Assembly (NCBI GenBank): GCA_964344935.1 | Contig: CAYFPL010000001.1 | Span: 992,001-1,056,000 of the forward strand | Length of the DNA: 64,000 nucleotides | Origin: GCA-2731375 sp964344935 | Lineage (GTDB): Bacteria; Pseudomonadota; Alphaproteobacteria; GCA-2731375 | Reading direction: 5' to 3' | In this document: positions 52,195-60,464 of the stretch, piece by piece | Layout: the number at the start of each line of letters is the position of its first letter | Numbering within the stretch: position 1 is the first letter of the stretch | Position numbers and translations under genes: made by a program | The notes under the pieces: generated by a model | The model's database searches: none | What the model was told of the DNA's origin: nothing | Seen by the model: the letters and a program-made list of their open reading frames with translations, nothing else

Positions 52195-52866
52195 ATGGAC
52201 AAGGTCAGCCCCGTCACCCTTGAGCAATATGCCGCCATGGACATGACGGCAAAGCGCAAGGTGTGGCTAGAAATCTCGGATATCAGCGAAGCCGAGTTCC
52301 AGGCCCATATCGCCGAACAGCAGGCCCGGGAGGCAGATGTTCCCAGAGTCGGCGCCCCAGCGCCCGACTTCACGGCCGATGTACTTGGGCCCAACCATCA
52401 GCGCACCGGCGAAACGGTGAAGCTATCGGATCTGCGCGGCAAACCGGTGGGATTGGTCTTCGGCTCATATACGTGACCGCCGTTTCGTAACAAGGCCGTG
52501 CGCCTTAACGAACTCTACGCCGCTTACAAAGACCAAGTTCAATTCTATGTCGTCTATATCCGCGAGGCGCATCCGGCCGAGGGCTGGCAGGTACCGAACA
52601 ACCTGATCGAGGACATTATCTATAACGAACCCTCGACGGACGACGAACGCACCGAAGTCGCCGCCGCCTGCCAGATTGGCCTGGATCTGCACATGCCTAT
52701 GTTGATCGACAGCATCGACAACGATATCGACGGAAAATATGTCGGCCTGCCCATGCGTCTGTTCCTTGTCGACGGCGACGGGAAGATTGCCTATGCCGGC
52801 GAGAAAGGCCCTTTCGGCTGGGACGATGATACCTTCGAAGCTGTTCTGAAGGAGGTGCTGGCCTAG
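52195..52866 (+). CDS. Iodothyronine deiodinase-like selenoprotein (in-frame TGA at 52474 read as selenocysteine)
   Basis: Read through TGA 52474-52476, the frame encodes 223 residues with selenocysteine at 94. The active-site segment is LVFGSYT-U-PPFRNKAV, matching the FGSCT-U-P.F motif of vertebrate deiodinases, and it continues FYVVYIREAHPAEGW, matching their YIEEAHASDGW. The C-terminal part (LPMRLFLVDGDGKIAYAGEK, then GPFGW) matches the deiodinase/thioredoxin-fold ending. Frame is intact on both sides: 279 nt before and 390 nt after the TGA. A hairpin suited to be a bSECIS follows. It is 3 bp after the tetR gene. As a pseudogene or two genes this would leave no explanation for the motif. 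The biological substrate is unknown. Confidence 0.88.
52484..52512 (+). promoter_or_regulatory. Putative bacterial SECIS hairpin after the Sec TGA
   Basis: TTCGT (52484-52488) pairs with ACGAA (52508-52512), and AAGGC (52492-52496) with GCCTT (52502-52506); an AAC/A internal loop lies between and CGTGC forms the apical loop (52497-52501). The apical loop begins 21 nt after the TGA and has G at its second position, in line with described bacterial SECIS features. It also encodes protein, so it is a coding hairpin. Confidence 0.65.
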
Positions 52867-53918
52867 CCGGTCGTTGATTGCAGGACGTTTTCGGTTGCGA
52901 ACATATAGCTGTTCTTACTGGCGCGCTTGATTGCGTACATCGCCTGATCGGCGCGTTTCATCAGTTCCTCCGTCGTCATGCCGTCGGTCGGATAGACGGC
53001 AATTCCGATGCTGGCCCCAATCCTGGCCGTAACGTCAGAAATCTTGATGTCTTTGGAAAGGGCGGCGATCAGGCGCTCGGCCAAAACGGCGGCATCGGCC
53101 GCATGTCCGATCTTTGGCAGCAGAATATTGAATTCGTCACCGCCCACACGGGCCACGGTATCGATCTCTCTGACGCATGATTTCAGACGGGTGGCGACCT
53201 GCTTGAGGACTGCATCGCCGGCCATGTGGCCAAGATTGTCGTTCACGGCCTTGAAGCCATCCAGATCTACATACATCAGCGCAAAGCGCACATTGTCCCG
53301 CCGCGCGACAGCGATGGCCTGGTCGATCCGGTCCCGGCACAACCGTAGACTTGGCAATCCGGTCAAGGCGTCGTGGTTGGCAAGGAATTTCATGCGACGT
53401 TCGGCGAGCGCGAGTTCTTCTGCGACAGACGCCAACTCAGCCGCCTGGGCCTCCAACCGTTCTTCCCGGTCCCGCAGGTCGACAACCTGCCGCTCTAGCT
53501 TGGCCTGGTAGTCGCGCAGGGCCTTTTCCATCTCCTTGCGCTCGGTCACGTTTGTATAGGTGGTGACATAGGCGCCGCCTGACATGGGACGCCCGTTGAT
53601 TTCGATGACTTCGCCATCGGGTCTGGTTTGATCGATGCGATATGGCGCGAAAGACCGCGCCAATATCATACGCTTTTCAATTCGCTCCTCAACGGTAGCG
53701 TCAGGATCGTAGCTGCCGCGTTCGGCAACGAAACGGACCCAATCCTCGAACGGACCGCCAACCGAAAACTGACCCTGTGGCAAATTGAGAAGTTCCAAGA
53801 CCCGATTGTTGAACGCCACCACGACGAGGTCTGCGTCATAGACCAAAATACCTTGATCAATGCTGTCGAGGGCGGCCAACAACAGCGCTGTTTGTGTGGA
53901 GTCCCCGTCTCCAATCAT
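52863..53918 (-). CDS. PAS-GGDEF diguanylate cyclase
   Basis: This 351-residue protein has an N-terminal PAS-like sensor region (residues 8-125: GILVYDADLVVVAFNNRVLE), a coiled-coil linker (about 130-175) and a GGDEF domain with the intact active site RVGGDEFNILLP. An RxxD inhibitory site (REID) is present five residues before it. It should make cyclic di-GMP and show product inhibition. No EAL domain is attached. It is soluble, and converges with the selenoprotein gene with a 4-bp overlap. Confidence 0.93.
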   Translation of the reverse strand: MIGDGDSTQTALLLAALDSIDQGILVYDADLVVVAFNNRVLELLNLPQGQFSVGGPFEDWVRFVAERGSYDPDATVEERIEKRMILARSFAPYRIDQTRPDGEVIEINGRPMSGGAYVTTYTNVTERKEMEKALRDYQAKLERQVVDLRDREERLEAQAAELASVAEELALAERRMKFLANHDALTGLPSLRLCRDRIDQAIAVARRDNVRFALMYVDLDGFKAVNDNLGHMAGDAVLKQVATRLKSCVREIDTVARVGGDEFNILLPKIGHAADAAVLAERLIAALSKDIKISDVTARIGASIGIAVYPTDGMTTEELMKRADQAMYAIKRASKNSYMFATENVLQSTTG

Positions 53919-54190
53919 GATGTTCCGTCCAAGTCACCAACGTTCCGTCCCTGGCAGACTTAGCAGAATATGGTGACCACATTATTAACCCAGCGGCAGC
54001 TGCCAAATCGCGATCACTTCGAGGTTACAGGCGGGTGAAAATCTGCATTCGTTTTTATTGGTAAGAATTGCACCTGAGCCAATTTGTTTGCGTTGCGTAG
54101 GGGCTTTTTTTGGCGGATGCACGAAAATTGACAATCCGGGGCGCCTTGATAATGTGAATTTCAGTACAATTGGCCATAGGGAGAGTGGGC
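53919..54190. other. Intergenic divergent promoter region
   Basis: These 272 bp separate the diguanylate cyclase and DUF169 genes. On the plus strand TTGACA (54128-54133) and GATAAT (54148-54153) resemble -35/-10 elements, but the 14-nt spacer is short. A TTAACC word (53984-53989) lies near the cyclase side. No RNA gene was seen. Confidence 0.4.
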
Positions 54191-54985
54191 ATGACCACGG
54201 CGAACAGCTTTGGCGACGACAATGAATATGATTATGGCGCCATTATCGAAGGCCTGAACCGGTATTTGCGGTTGAAAGCGACGCCCATCGGGATGAAGCG
54301 GTTTAAGACCGTGGCCGATATGGAGGCCGTGCCCCGCGTCCGCCGGCCGGACCCGAAGGAAAAACTGGCCATGGACCAGATCGTCGGGCAAAGCCGATGG
54401 ATCGGCTATACCTTGGGCATCACCATGGACAACCTGATGGGCGCGCAATGCGGCGCCGTGGTCGGTCTGCACCCCTGCGACGAGGAATGGTCCTCGGGCG
54501 AACGCATGAACGGCGTCTGGTATGGCACTCTCGAGGACAGCGCTGCCCACCAGGCGGCTATGACCTGTGCCTCCTATGGCGACTACGAAGCCCTGGTCAC
54601 ATCCCCCCTGGCATCGGGCCGGATCGATAACCCCGACATTTGCCTCTTCTACATGACGCCGGGGCAGATGATCACCTTCATCAATGGCTTGCAGTACCTC
54701 AACTACAAAAAGTACGAGTTTACTTGCGTTGGCGAGAGCGCCTGCGCCGATAGCTGGGGCAAGGCGTTGCTGACGGGCGAGCCTAGTGTCTCCATTCCCT
54801 GTTATGCGGAACGAAAATTCGGCGGTGTCCAGGATGACGAGATGCTTGTCGCCCTGCCGCCGAAGTTCCTGCCGGGCGTGGTCGAGGGCCTGGCGCAATT
54901 GAGCCGGAATGGCTTGCGCTATCCCATACCAAACCACGGCATCCAGAAATCGCCCCTGGACAGCATCGAAATCAGCTACGGCTAG
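54191..54985 (+). CDS. DUF169-family protein
   Basis: This 264-residue protein matches the DUF169 family in its layout: LNRYLRLKATPIGMKRFKTV near the N-terminus, then LMGAQCGAVVGL, SPLASGRIDNPDICLFYMTP and TCVGESACADSW. Several conserved cysteines (CGA, CAS, CVGESACAD) may bind a metal or cluster. The family occurs with anaerobic or redox enzymes, and its activity is unknown. ATG 54191 is chosen because AGGGAG lies 7 nt upstream. It is 29 bp before an acyl-CoA ligase gene, likely co-transcribed. Confidence 0.85.
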   Translation: MTTANSFGDDNEYDYGAIIEGLNRYLRLKATPIGMKRFKTVADMEAVPRVRRPDPKEKLAMDQIVGQSRWIGYTLGITMDNLMGAQCGAVVGLHPCDEEWSSGERMNGVWYGTLEDSAAHQAAMTCASYGDYEALVTSPLASGRIDNPDICLFYMTPGQMITFINGLQYLNYKKYEFTCVGESACADSWGKALLTGEPSVSIPCYAERKFGGVQDDEMLVALPPKFLPGVVEGLAQLSRNGLRYPIPNHGIQKSPLDSIEISYG

Positions 54986-55014
54986 GCGCCGCCGCAACAG
55001 GGCGAAGGACAGAG

Positions 55015-56565
55015 ATGTACGCGGGCAAATACGCCGAACAGCATCCGGATAAGCCCGCCTTCATCATGGTAGAGAGCGGCGAAGCGGTCAGCTATGGCGA
55101 ATACGAGGCCCGCTGCAATCGCCTGGCCCATCTGCTGCGCGACCAAGGGCTGGAGTTCCGCGATCACTATGCGGTTTTCATGGAGAATAACGCCCGCTAT
55201 CTGGAAAGCTGTGGCGCCGGCGAGCGGGCCGGTCTGTATTATACCTGCGTGAATTCCTACCTGACGGCCGAGGAATTGGCGTACATCGTCAACAACAGCG
55301 AAAGCCGCGTCTTGATCACCTCCCAGTCCCGGCGCGAAGTGGCGATGGAGGCCATGGCGCACTGCCCCAACCTCCACCTCTGCCTGATCGCCGATGGACC
55401 TGGCGAAGGTGATGCGGTGCGAAACCTGGACGAGGCGACCGCGCCCTTTCCCGATGCCCCGATTGCCGACGAATGCCGGGGTATGGCAATGCTGTATTCT
55501 TCGGGCACCACGGGCCGGCCAAAGGGCATTCTGCGACCCATGGAACGGGAGCCGGCCGGCGACAGCGCGCCGCTGTATCAATTCCTGCAACAGCTATGGC
55601 GATACCGCGAAGGCATGATCTATCTCTCGCCGGCGCCGCTTTATCATTCCGCGCCCCATGCGGCCGTGAACTTCACCATCCGTTTCGGCGGCACCAACAT
55701 CATCATGGAGCGGTTCGATCCCGAGACCTATCTGTCCCTGATCGAAAAGCACAAAGTTACCCACAGCCAGCTCGTGCCGACCATGTTTTCCCGCATGTTG
55801 AAATTGCCCGAGGAAGCTAGGAACAAATACGATCTGTCATCCCTTGAAATGGCGATCCACGCCGCGGCGCCGTGCCCGGTACGGGTCAAGGAACAGATGA
55901 TCGAATGGTGGGGCCCGATCATTCACGAATATTATGGCGCCACGGAAGGCCTGGGGTTCACGGCTTGCAATACGGAAGAATGGCTCGCCCACAAGGGCTC
56001 CGTCGGCAAAGTGATTTTGGGAGATTTGCATATCCTTGACGATGACATGCAGCCTTGTCCCCTAGGTACGCCAGGCACGGTTTGGTTCAAGACCGCGACC
56101 GAGTTCGAATATTTCAATGACCCCGATCGCACGACGGAGGCCAAATCCCCCGACGGCACCATGAGTACGGTGGGCGATGTGGGTTATGTGGACGAGGACA
56201 ACTTTCTCTACCTCACCGACCGGGCCACCTTCATGATCGTTTCGGGCGGCGTCAACATCTACCCTCAGGAATGCGAGAACCTGCTGATCGAGCACGACAA
56301 GGTGGCCGATGCTGCCGTCTTCGGCGTACCCAACGAGGACTTTGGCGAAGAGGTCAAGGCTGTGGTTCAGTTGATGCCCGGCCAGAAGCCGGATACGGCC
56401 ATGGAAGAGGAACTGATTGCGTATTGCCAGGAACATCTAGCACGGCAGAAATGCCCCCGCTCCATCGATTTCGAGGACGAACTCCCACGCCTTCCCACCG
56501 GCAAACTATACAAACGTGTCTTGCGCGACCGCTATTGGGGCGACAGGAAAAGCCGCATCCTTTGA
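55015..56565 (+). CDS. Acyl-CoA ligase (AMP-forming)
   Basis: This 516-residue adenylate-forming ligase is complete. It has the phosphate-binding loop MLYSSGTTGRPKGIL, the motif YYGATEGLGF, the hinge region VGDVGYVDEDNFLYLTDRAT and the catalytic lysine end PTGKLYKR. It is of the fatty-acid/aromatic CoA ligase type (FadD/CaiC-like), probably for a medium-length or ring-containing acid. The substrate is unknown. It follows the DUF169 gene by 29 bp and converges with a PAS-domain gene. Confidence 0.92.
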   Translation: MYAGKYAEQHPDKPAFIMVESGEAVSYGEYEARCNRLAHLLRDQGLEFRDHYAVFMENNARYLESCGAGERAGLYYTCVNSYLTAEELAYIVNNSESRVLITSQSRREVAMEAMAHCPNLHLCLIADGPGEGDAVRNLDEATAPFPDAPIADECRGMAMLYSSGTTGRPKGILRPMEREPAGDSAPLYQFLQQLWRYREGMIYLSPAPLYHSAPHAAVNFTIRFGGTNIIMERFDPETYLSLIEKHKVTHSQLVPTMFSRMLKLPEEARNKYDLSSLEMAIHAAAPCPVRVKEQMIEWWGPIIHEYYGATEGLGFTACNTEEWLAHKGSVGKVILGDLHILDDDMQPCPLGTPGTVWFKTATEFEYFNDPDRTTEAKSPDGTMSTVGDVGYVDEDNFLYLTDRATFMIVSGGVNIYPQECENLLIEHDKVADAAVFGVPNEDFGEEVKAVVQLMPGQKPDTAMEEELIAYCQEHLARQKCPRSIDFEDELPRLPTGKLYKRVLRDRYWGDRKSRIL

Positions 56566-56584
56566 TGTTGAACGAGATGGTCGG

Positions 56585-57076
56585 TCAGTCGTAGCCTTGA
56601 ATATGCACGATGACCAAGGCCGCATCGGGCACCTCACCACAACTGGACAATGGCAGGACCAGCGAATTCAAAGGCGCAATTTCCTTAGAAAAGCGGGGTA
56701 TCTCTGAATACTCGAAAACGGGCCGCCGAGATTCCAAGAACAGATCAAACAATTCCAATAGGTGACGTCGCTGTTGGCCATCGGTCACTTCGTCGACGAA
56801 TTTGCCTGTGACGTCATGACCCCGTTGTTCCACCAAGGCCGTGCCAACCAGCCGGAAGCGCCAACGCACGCGGCTCGGCTCGTCCACCCTTTCGAGGATC
56901 ATCATCCAGGGCAGACAGTGGGTGGGGATTTCCAATGGGTCGAGGTCCTGCCGCCGCGGTAGGCGGCCGTCGCCGCATTTGCCAGACCAATAGTCGTAGA
57001 TCAGACGCAGCCGAGGCTGCAGCGCGTCGCGCTCGAATTCGACGGATACCCAACTCTCGTTGTCACCGCGATCCAT
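56585..57076 (-). CDS. PAS-domain (PAS_5-like) protein
   Basis: This 163-residue soluble protein has the PAS_5-like pattern: RLIYDYWSGKCGDGRLPRRQ, then DLDPLEIPTHCLPWMMILER near the start, followed by WRFRLVGTALVEQRGHDVTG and a final VLPLSSCGEVPDAALVIVHI. A similar domain opens the hybrid kinase at 43275. As a stand-alone module it may bind a small ligand and signal by protein contact. No output domain is attached. Confidence 0.8.
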   Translation of the reverse strand: MDRGDNESWVSVEFERDALQPRLRLIYDYWSGKCGDGRLPRRQDLDPLEIPTHCLPWMMILERVDEPSRVRWRFRLVGTALVEQRGHDVTGKFVDEVTDGQQRRHLLELFDLFLESRRPVFEYSEIPRFSKEIAPLNSLVLPLSSCGEVPDAALVIVHIQGYD

Positions 57077-57192
57077 GATTCCCTACGCCGCACTTTTCGG
57101 GCAGATCGTTGCCCGCAAAGACGCAGGTTCATATCAGGCCTTGCCTGCCTGTCAACACACCATGCAGGTGCATTACCGATAGCTGATGGACA

Positions 57193-58788
57193 TCAGGCCG
57201 CTGCCTCCAAAACCATGGCCGAGGCCTTCTCGCCAATCATAATGGATGGCGCGTTGGTGTTGCCGGACGTCAATGTCGGCATAACGGAGGCATCAGCCAC
57301 GCGCAGGCCTTCGACGCCACGAACGCGCAGTTTTTCGTCCACCACTGCCTTATCGTCTGCACCCATTTTGCAGGTGCCGATGGGGTGATAGGCGGTCTCG
57401 GCCGTGTCCCGAACCCAATCCAACAGCTCATCATTTCCTTGCAAAGCCGGGCCAGGGGCGATCTCGGCCCCGCCCATTGGCGCCATGGCGTCGGCGGCCA
57501 TGATACTGCGTACGATGGCGATGGCGGCCAGGGTGATCTCGCGGTCGTATTCCGCCGTCAGGAAATTGAAGTTTATCTTGGGCGGCGCCTTGCTGTCGGC
57601 ACTGCCGATATGGATTGAACCTGTGGATTCGGAACGCAATGGATGGGTGATGGCGGTGATGCCGGATTCCTTCGCCAGCTTGAAACCTTCCGCCACCAGG
57701 AACGGCACGACGCCGATGCTGATGTCGGGCGAAGCCAGGCCGTCGCGACTGCAGACATAGGCGCGCAGGGGCGAAGCTGGCAGGCCCAACAGCCCCGTCC
57801 CCGTCATGGCATAACGCAGGGCCTGAAACACTGTACCGATGCCCCGCATTTTGTCGTTGTAGGTGTGCCCGCGGGCGGTGATTTCATACTTCATTCGCGG
57901 GGCATAGTGGTCACGCAGGTTCTCGCCGACGCCGTCAAGGGCGTGACGCACCTCAATGCCGTGGCGTTTCAGCAACTCCGGCTGGCCGATGCCCGATAGT
58001 TCAAGAATCTGCGGTGAGTTCACCGCCCCAGCGCTGACGACAACCTCCCGTCCGGCCTGGGCCTCCTGCTGGGCGCCGTTGACGGTGTATCGAACGCCAG
58101 TGCAGCGGTTGCCGTCAAAGGTCAAGCCGTCCGTATGGGCACCGGTAACGATAGTGAGGTTGGAACGGTTTTTTGCAGGGTCCAGATAGCATCGGGCCGT
58201 ACTCATGCGCCGGCCACCGCGGATCGAGACCTGGGTCATGGAGACGCCTTCTTGTACCGCGCCGTTATAGTCCTCGTTGTAGGGGATGCCCACTTCCTTG
58301 GCGGCGGCCATCAGGCAATCGTAAAGCGGTCCGCCCTCGGTCAGATCGGTCACCTGCAAGGGCCCGTCGCGGCCGCGATACTCGTCCTCACCACCCTTAT
58401 AGGTTTCCATCTTGCGAAAATAGGGCAGGACGTCCCGGTAGCTCCAGCCGCGATTGCCCAGTTGCGCCCAGGTGTCGAAATCCTGGGACTGGCCGCGGAC
58501 AAAGACCATACCGTTGATGGCCGAGGAGCCGCCAAGCAGTTTGCCCCGCGGAACTGGGATCGGGCGCTGGCCGGAGCCTTCTTCCGGCTCGGACTGGTAC
58601 AGCCAGTTGGCCTTGGGATTCTCGATCAGCCGGGCAAAGCCCACGGGCACGCGTGTCCAGGGATGGTCAGCCCGGCCTGCCTCCAGCAACAGCACCTGAT
58701 GCTTGCCATCGGCGGTCAAACGATTGGCCAGCACCGATCCGGCCGACCCGGCGCCGATGACGATATAGTCGTATGTCTGATTGTCCAT
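57193..58788 (-). CDS. GMC-family FAD-dependent oxidoreductase (choline dehydrogenase-like)
   Basis: This 531-residue flavoenzyme has the N-terminal FAD-binding VIGAGSAGSVLANRLTADG, the GMC signature GKLLGGSSAINGMVFVRG and signature 2 SAGAVNSPQILELSGIG. The C-terminal active-site region contains YHPIGTCKMG and, later, SGNTNAPSIMIGEKAS, giving the His and Asn pair. It oxidises an alcohol to an aldehyde. Choline dehydrogenase-like sequences act on many alcohols, and the substrate is unknown here. It is divergent from the dihydropyrimidinase-like gene. Confidence 0.93.
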   Translation of the reverse strand: MDNQTYDYIVIGAGSAGSVLANRLTADGKHQVLLLEAGRADHPWTRVPVGFARLIENPKANWLYQSEPEEGSGQRPIPVPRGKLLGGSSAINGMVFVRGQSQDFDTWAQLGNRGWSYRDVLPYFRKMETYKGGEDEYRGRDGPLQVTDLTEGGPLYDCLMAAAKEVGIPYNEDYNGAVQEGVSMTQVSIRGGRRMSTARCYLDPAKNRSNLTIVTGAHTDGLTFDGNRCTGVRYTVNGAQQEAQAGREVVVSAGAVNSPQILELSGIGQPELLKRHGIEVRHALDGVGENLRDHYAPRMKYEITARGHTYNDKMRGIGTVFQALRYAMTGTGLLGLPASPLRAYVCSRDGLASPDISIGVVPFLVAEGFKLAKESGITAITHPLRSESTGSIHIGSADSKAPPKINFNFLTAEYDREITLAAIAIVRSIMAADAMAPMGGAEIAPGPALQGNDELLDWVRDTAETAYHPIGTCKMGADDKAVVDEKLRVRGVEGLRVADASVMPTLTSGNTNAPSIMIGEKASAMVLEAAA

Positions 58789-58869
58789 GAAACGCTCCTC
58801 CCCCGGATATGTTAGCAGGGAATGAATTTGCTGCTAGACTTTCGAGTGCAGGAAATTGGGGAGGCGGAC

Positions 58870-60303
58870 ATGTTCGATCTAATCATACGGGGCGACCAGG
58901 TGGTGACGCCATTAGGTACCGGCGCCTGGGATGTCTGCATCTCGGGCGAGACCATAGGCGCCGTCGCGGCGCCAGGGACATTCGACGATGACCAGGCCGG
59001 CGAGGTGATCGATGCCACCGGCAAGATCGTCATCCCCGGCGGTATCGACCCGCATATCCATAGCCTTTGGCATATCCCGCCCCTGGAAGAGGGCGGTGAA
59101 GTGACCTGGACCGACGGTCCCGATGTGGTCAGCAAGGCGGCCATCCATGGCGGCACCACGACGCTGTTGGATTTTGCCAACTGGCAGCAAAGCGGCACCC
59201 TTGAGGAGGTGATCAACGTCCGCAAACAGGACTGGATCGGCAACTGCTATACGGACTTCGGCTATCACGTCATGCTGCAGGGCGCGATTCCGCCGGAAAT
59301 CCCACCCCAGGTCGCCGAGGTCATTCAGGAGGGCTATCCCTCCATCAAGATTTTCACCACAGACATCACCCCCTCGCGCAGGGGCCGCAAGATCACCCAT
59401 GGACATATTTGGGAAATCTTCAAGGTTCTGAAGAAAGCGGGCGGTATTGGTGCCATTCACGCCGAGGATGACGAGATCGTCATGCACATGTACGACGTCC
59501 TTCAGCGCGAAGGACGTACCGGCTTCGAAAATTTGGCGGAGGTACACAACACCATGTCGGAGGATCTCTCCTTCCGGCGCATCATCCGGCTCGCCGAACA
59601 CGTGGACGGCACGCCGCTCTACATGATGCATGTCTCCGCTGCCACCGGCGTCGCCGCCATCGAAGCGGCGCGGGCCAAGGGCTTCCCCATATATGGCGAA
59701 ACCCTGCATCAGTATCTGATGTTCACCCACGAGGATTACAAACGCCCCAACGGCCAGATCTACCACACCTATCCCTCGCTGAAGGAAACTTCGGATCAGG
59801 ATGCCCTGTGGGAAGGGCAGTTGCGCGGCTCCATCTCCACCGTGGCCACGGACGAGATTTGCTGCACCCTCTCGACCAAGACCCAAGGCCACAAAATTGA
59901 TGACTGCACAGGCGGCAACGCAGGCTGCGAACCCAGGGTATCGGTGATGTATACGGAAATGGTGAAGAAGCGCGGCTATACCCTTGCAAAATTCGCCGAC
60001 CTGGTTTCCACCAACGCCGCCAAGATCATGGGCATGTACCCAAAGAAAGGCGCTCTCGCTGCGGGCAGTGACGCCGATATCGTGGTCCTGGATCCGGCGG
60101 AAAAACGCACCGTCACTGCTGCACGGCTGCACGAGACCGACTATACGCCTTGGGAGGGCTATGAAGCCGAGGTCTGGCCAACGCTGACCGTACTGCGGGG
60201 CAAGATCATGATGCGCGACGGCGCGTTCAAGGGCGAACGTACGGACGGCAAGATTCTCAAACGCAAGGTGGATGAAGGGATATTGACGCGGCCCATGGTT
60301 TGA
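58870..60303 (+). CDS. Dihydropyrimidinase/hydantoinase-like amidohydrolase
   Basis: This 477-residue TIM-barrel amidohydrolase has the metal-binding GGIDPHIHSLW, the likely carboxylated lysine in YPSIKIFTTD (K160), the histidine regions IGAIHAEDDE and YMMHVSAATG and the aspartate in VATDEICCTLS. The last position is usually D-H; here it is D-E, a modest change. It is preceded by a GGGGAGG site, so ATG 58870 is preferred over the longer frame to 58822. It likely opens a cyclic imide, pyrimidine or hydantoin-like ring. No allantoinase neighbours are seen. Confidence 0.9.
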   Translation: MFDLIIRGDQVVTPLGTGAWDVCISGETIGAVAAPGTFDDDQAGEVIDATGKIVIPGGIDPHIHSLWHIPPLEEGGEVTWTDGPDVVSKAAIHGGTTTLLDFANWQQSGTLEEVINVRKQDWIGNCYTDFGYHVMLQGAIPPEIPPQVAEVIQEGYPSIKIFTTDITPSRRGRKITHGHIWEIFKVLKKAGGIGAIHAEDDEIVMHMYDVLQREGRTGFENLAEVHNTMSEDLSFRRIIRLAEHVDGTPLYMMHVSAATGVAAIEAARAKGFPIYGETLHQYLMFTHEDYKRPNGQIYHTYPSLKETSDQDALWEGQLRGSISTVATDEICCTLSTKTQGHKIDDCTGGNAGCEPRVSVMYTEMVKKRGYTLAKFADLVSTNAAKIMGMYPKKGALAAGSDADIVVLDPAEKRTVTAARLHETDYTPWEGYEAEVWPTLTVLRGKIMMRDGAFKGERTDGKILKRKVDEGILTRPMV

Positions 60304-60355
60304 ATTGGTCCCAGAGGCTGCCGACGTTCCGACGACTCGCCGAACATGATGCTTC

Positions 60356-60380
60356 GTCACGCCGATATGTCTGGCGTGAC
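60356..60380. promoter_or_regulatory. 8-bp inverted repeat upstream of the ThDP enzyme gene
   Basis: GTCACGCC (60356-60363) and GGCGTGAC (60373-60380) form a perfect dyad with a 9-nt centre. It lies between the hydrolase stop and the ThDP gene start; a T-rich stretch follows only loosely, so it may be a regulator site rather than a terminator. Confidence 0.4.
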
Positions 60381-60464
60381 ACAGTCATTATTGTTTAAAT
60401 CACCGCCTTTGCTGCAACCGCACAATCCACCGCGGCCAGCAACTTTCGATACAAGAGACCGAAA

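Noticed and set aside
52195..52498. The TGA at 52474 as a true stop or pseudogene
   Set aside because: Frame is kept on both sides, there is no other lesion, and both sides match deiodinase motifs; a SECIS-like hairpin follows. Selenocysteine is the better reading.
54100..54112. Seven-T run as a terminator
   Set aside because: No GC-rich hairpin lies before it.
58912..60360. Long minus-strand frame opposite the dihydropyrimidinase gene
   Set aside because: It lies antisense to a gene with full metal-binding motifs and has no protein family pattern.
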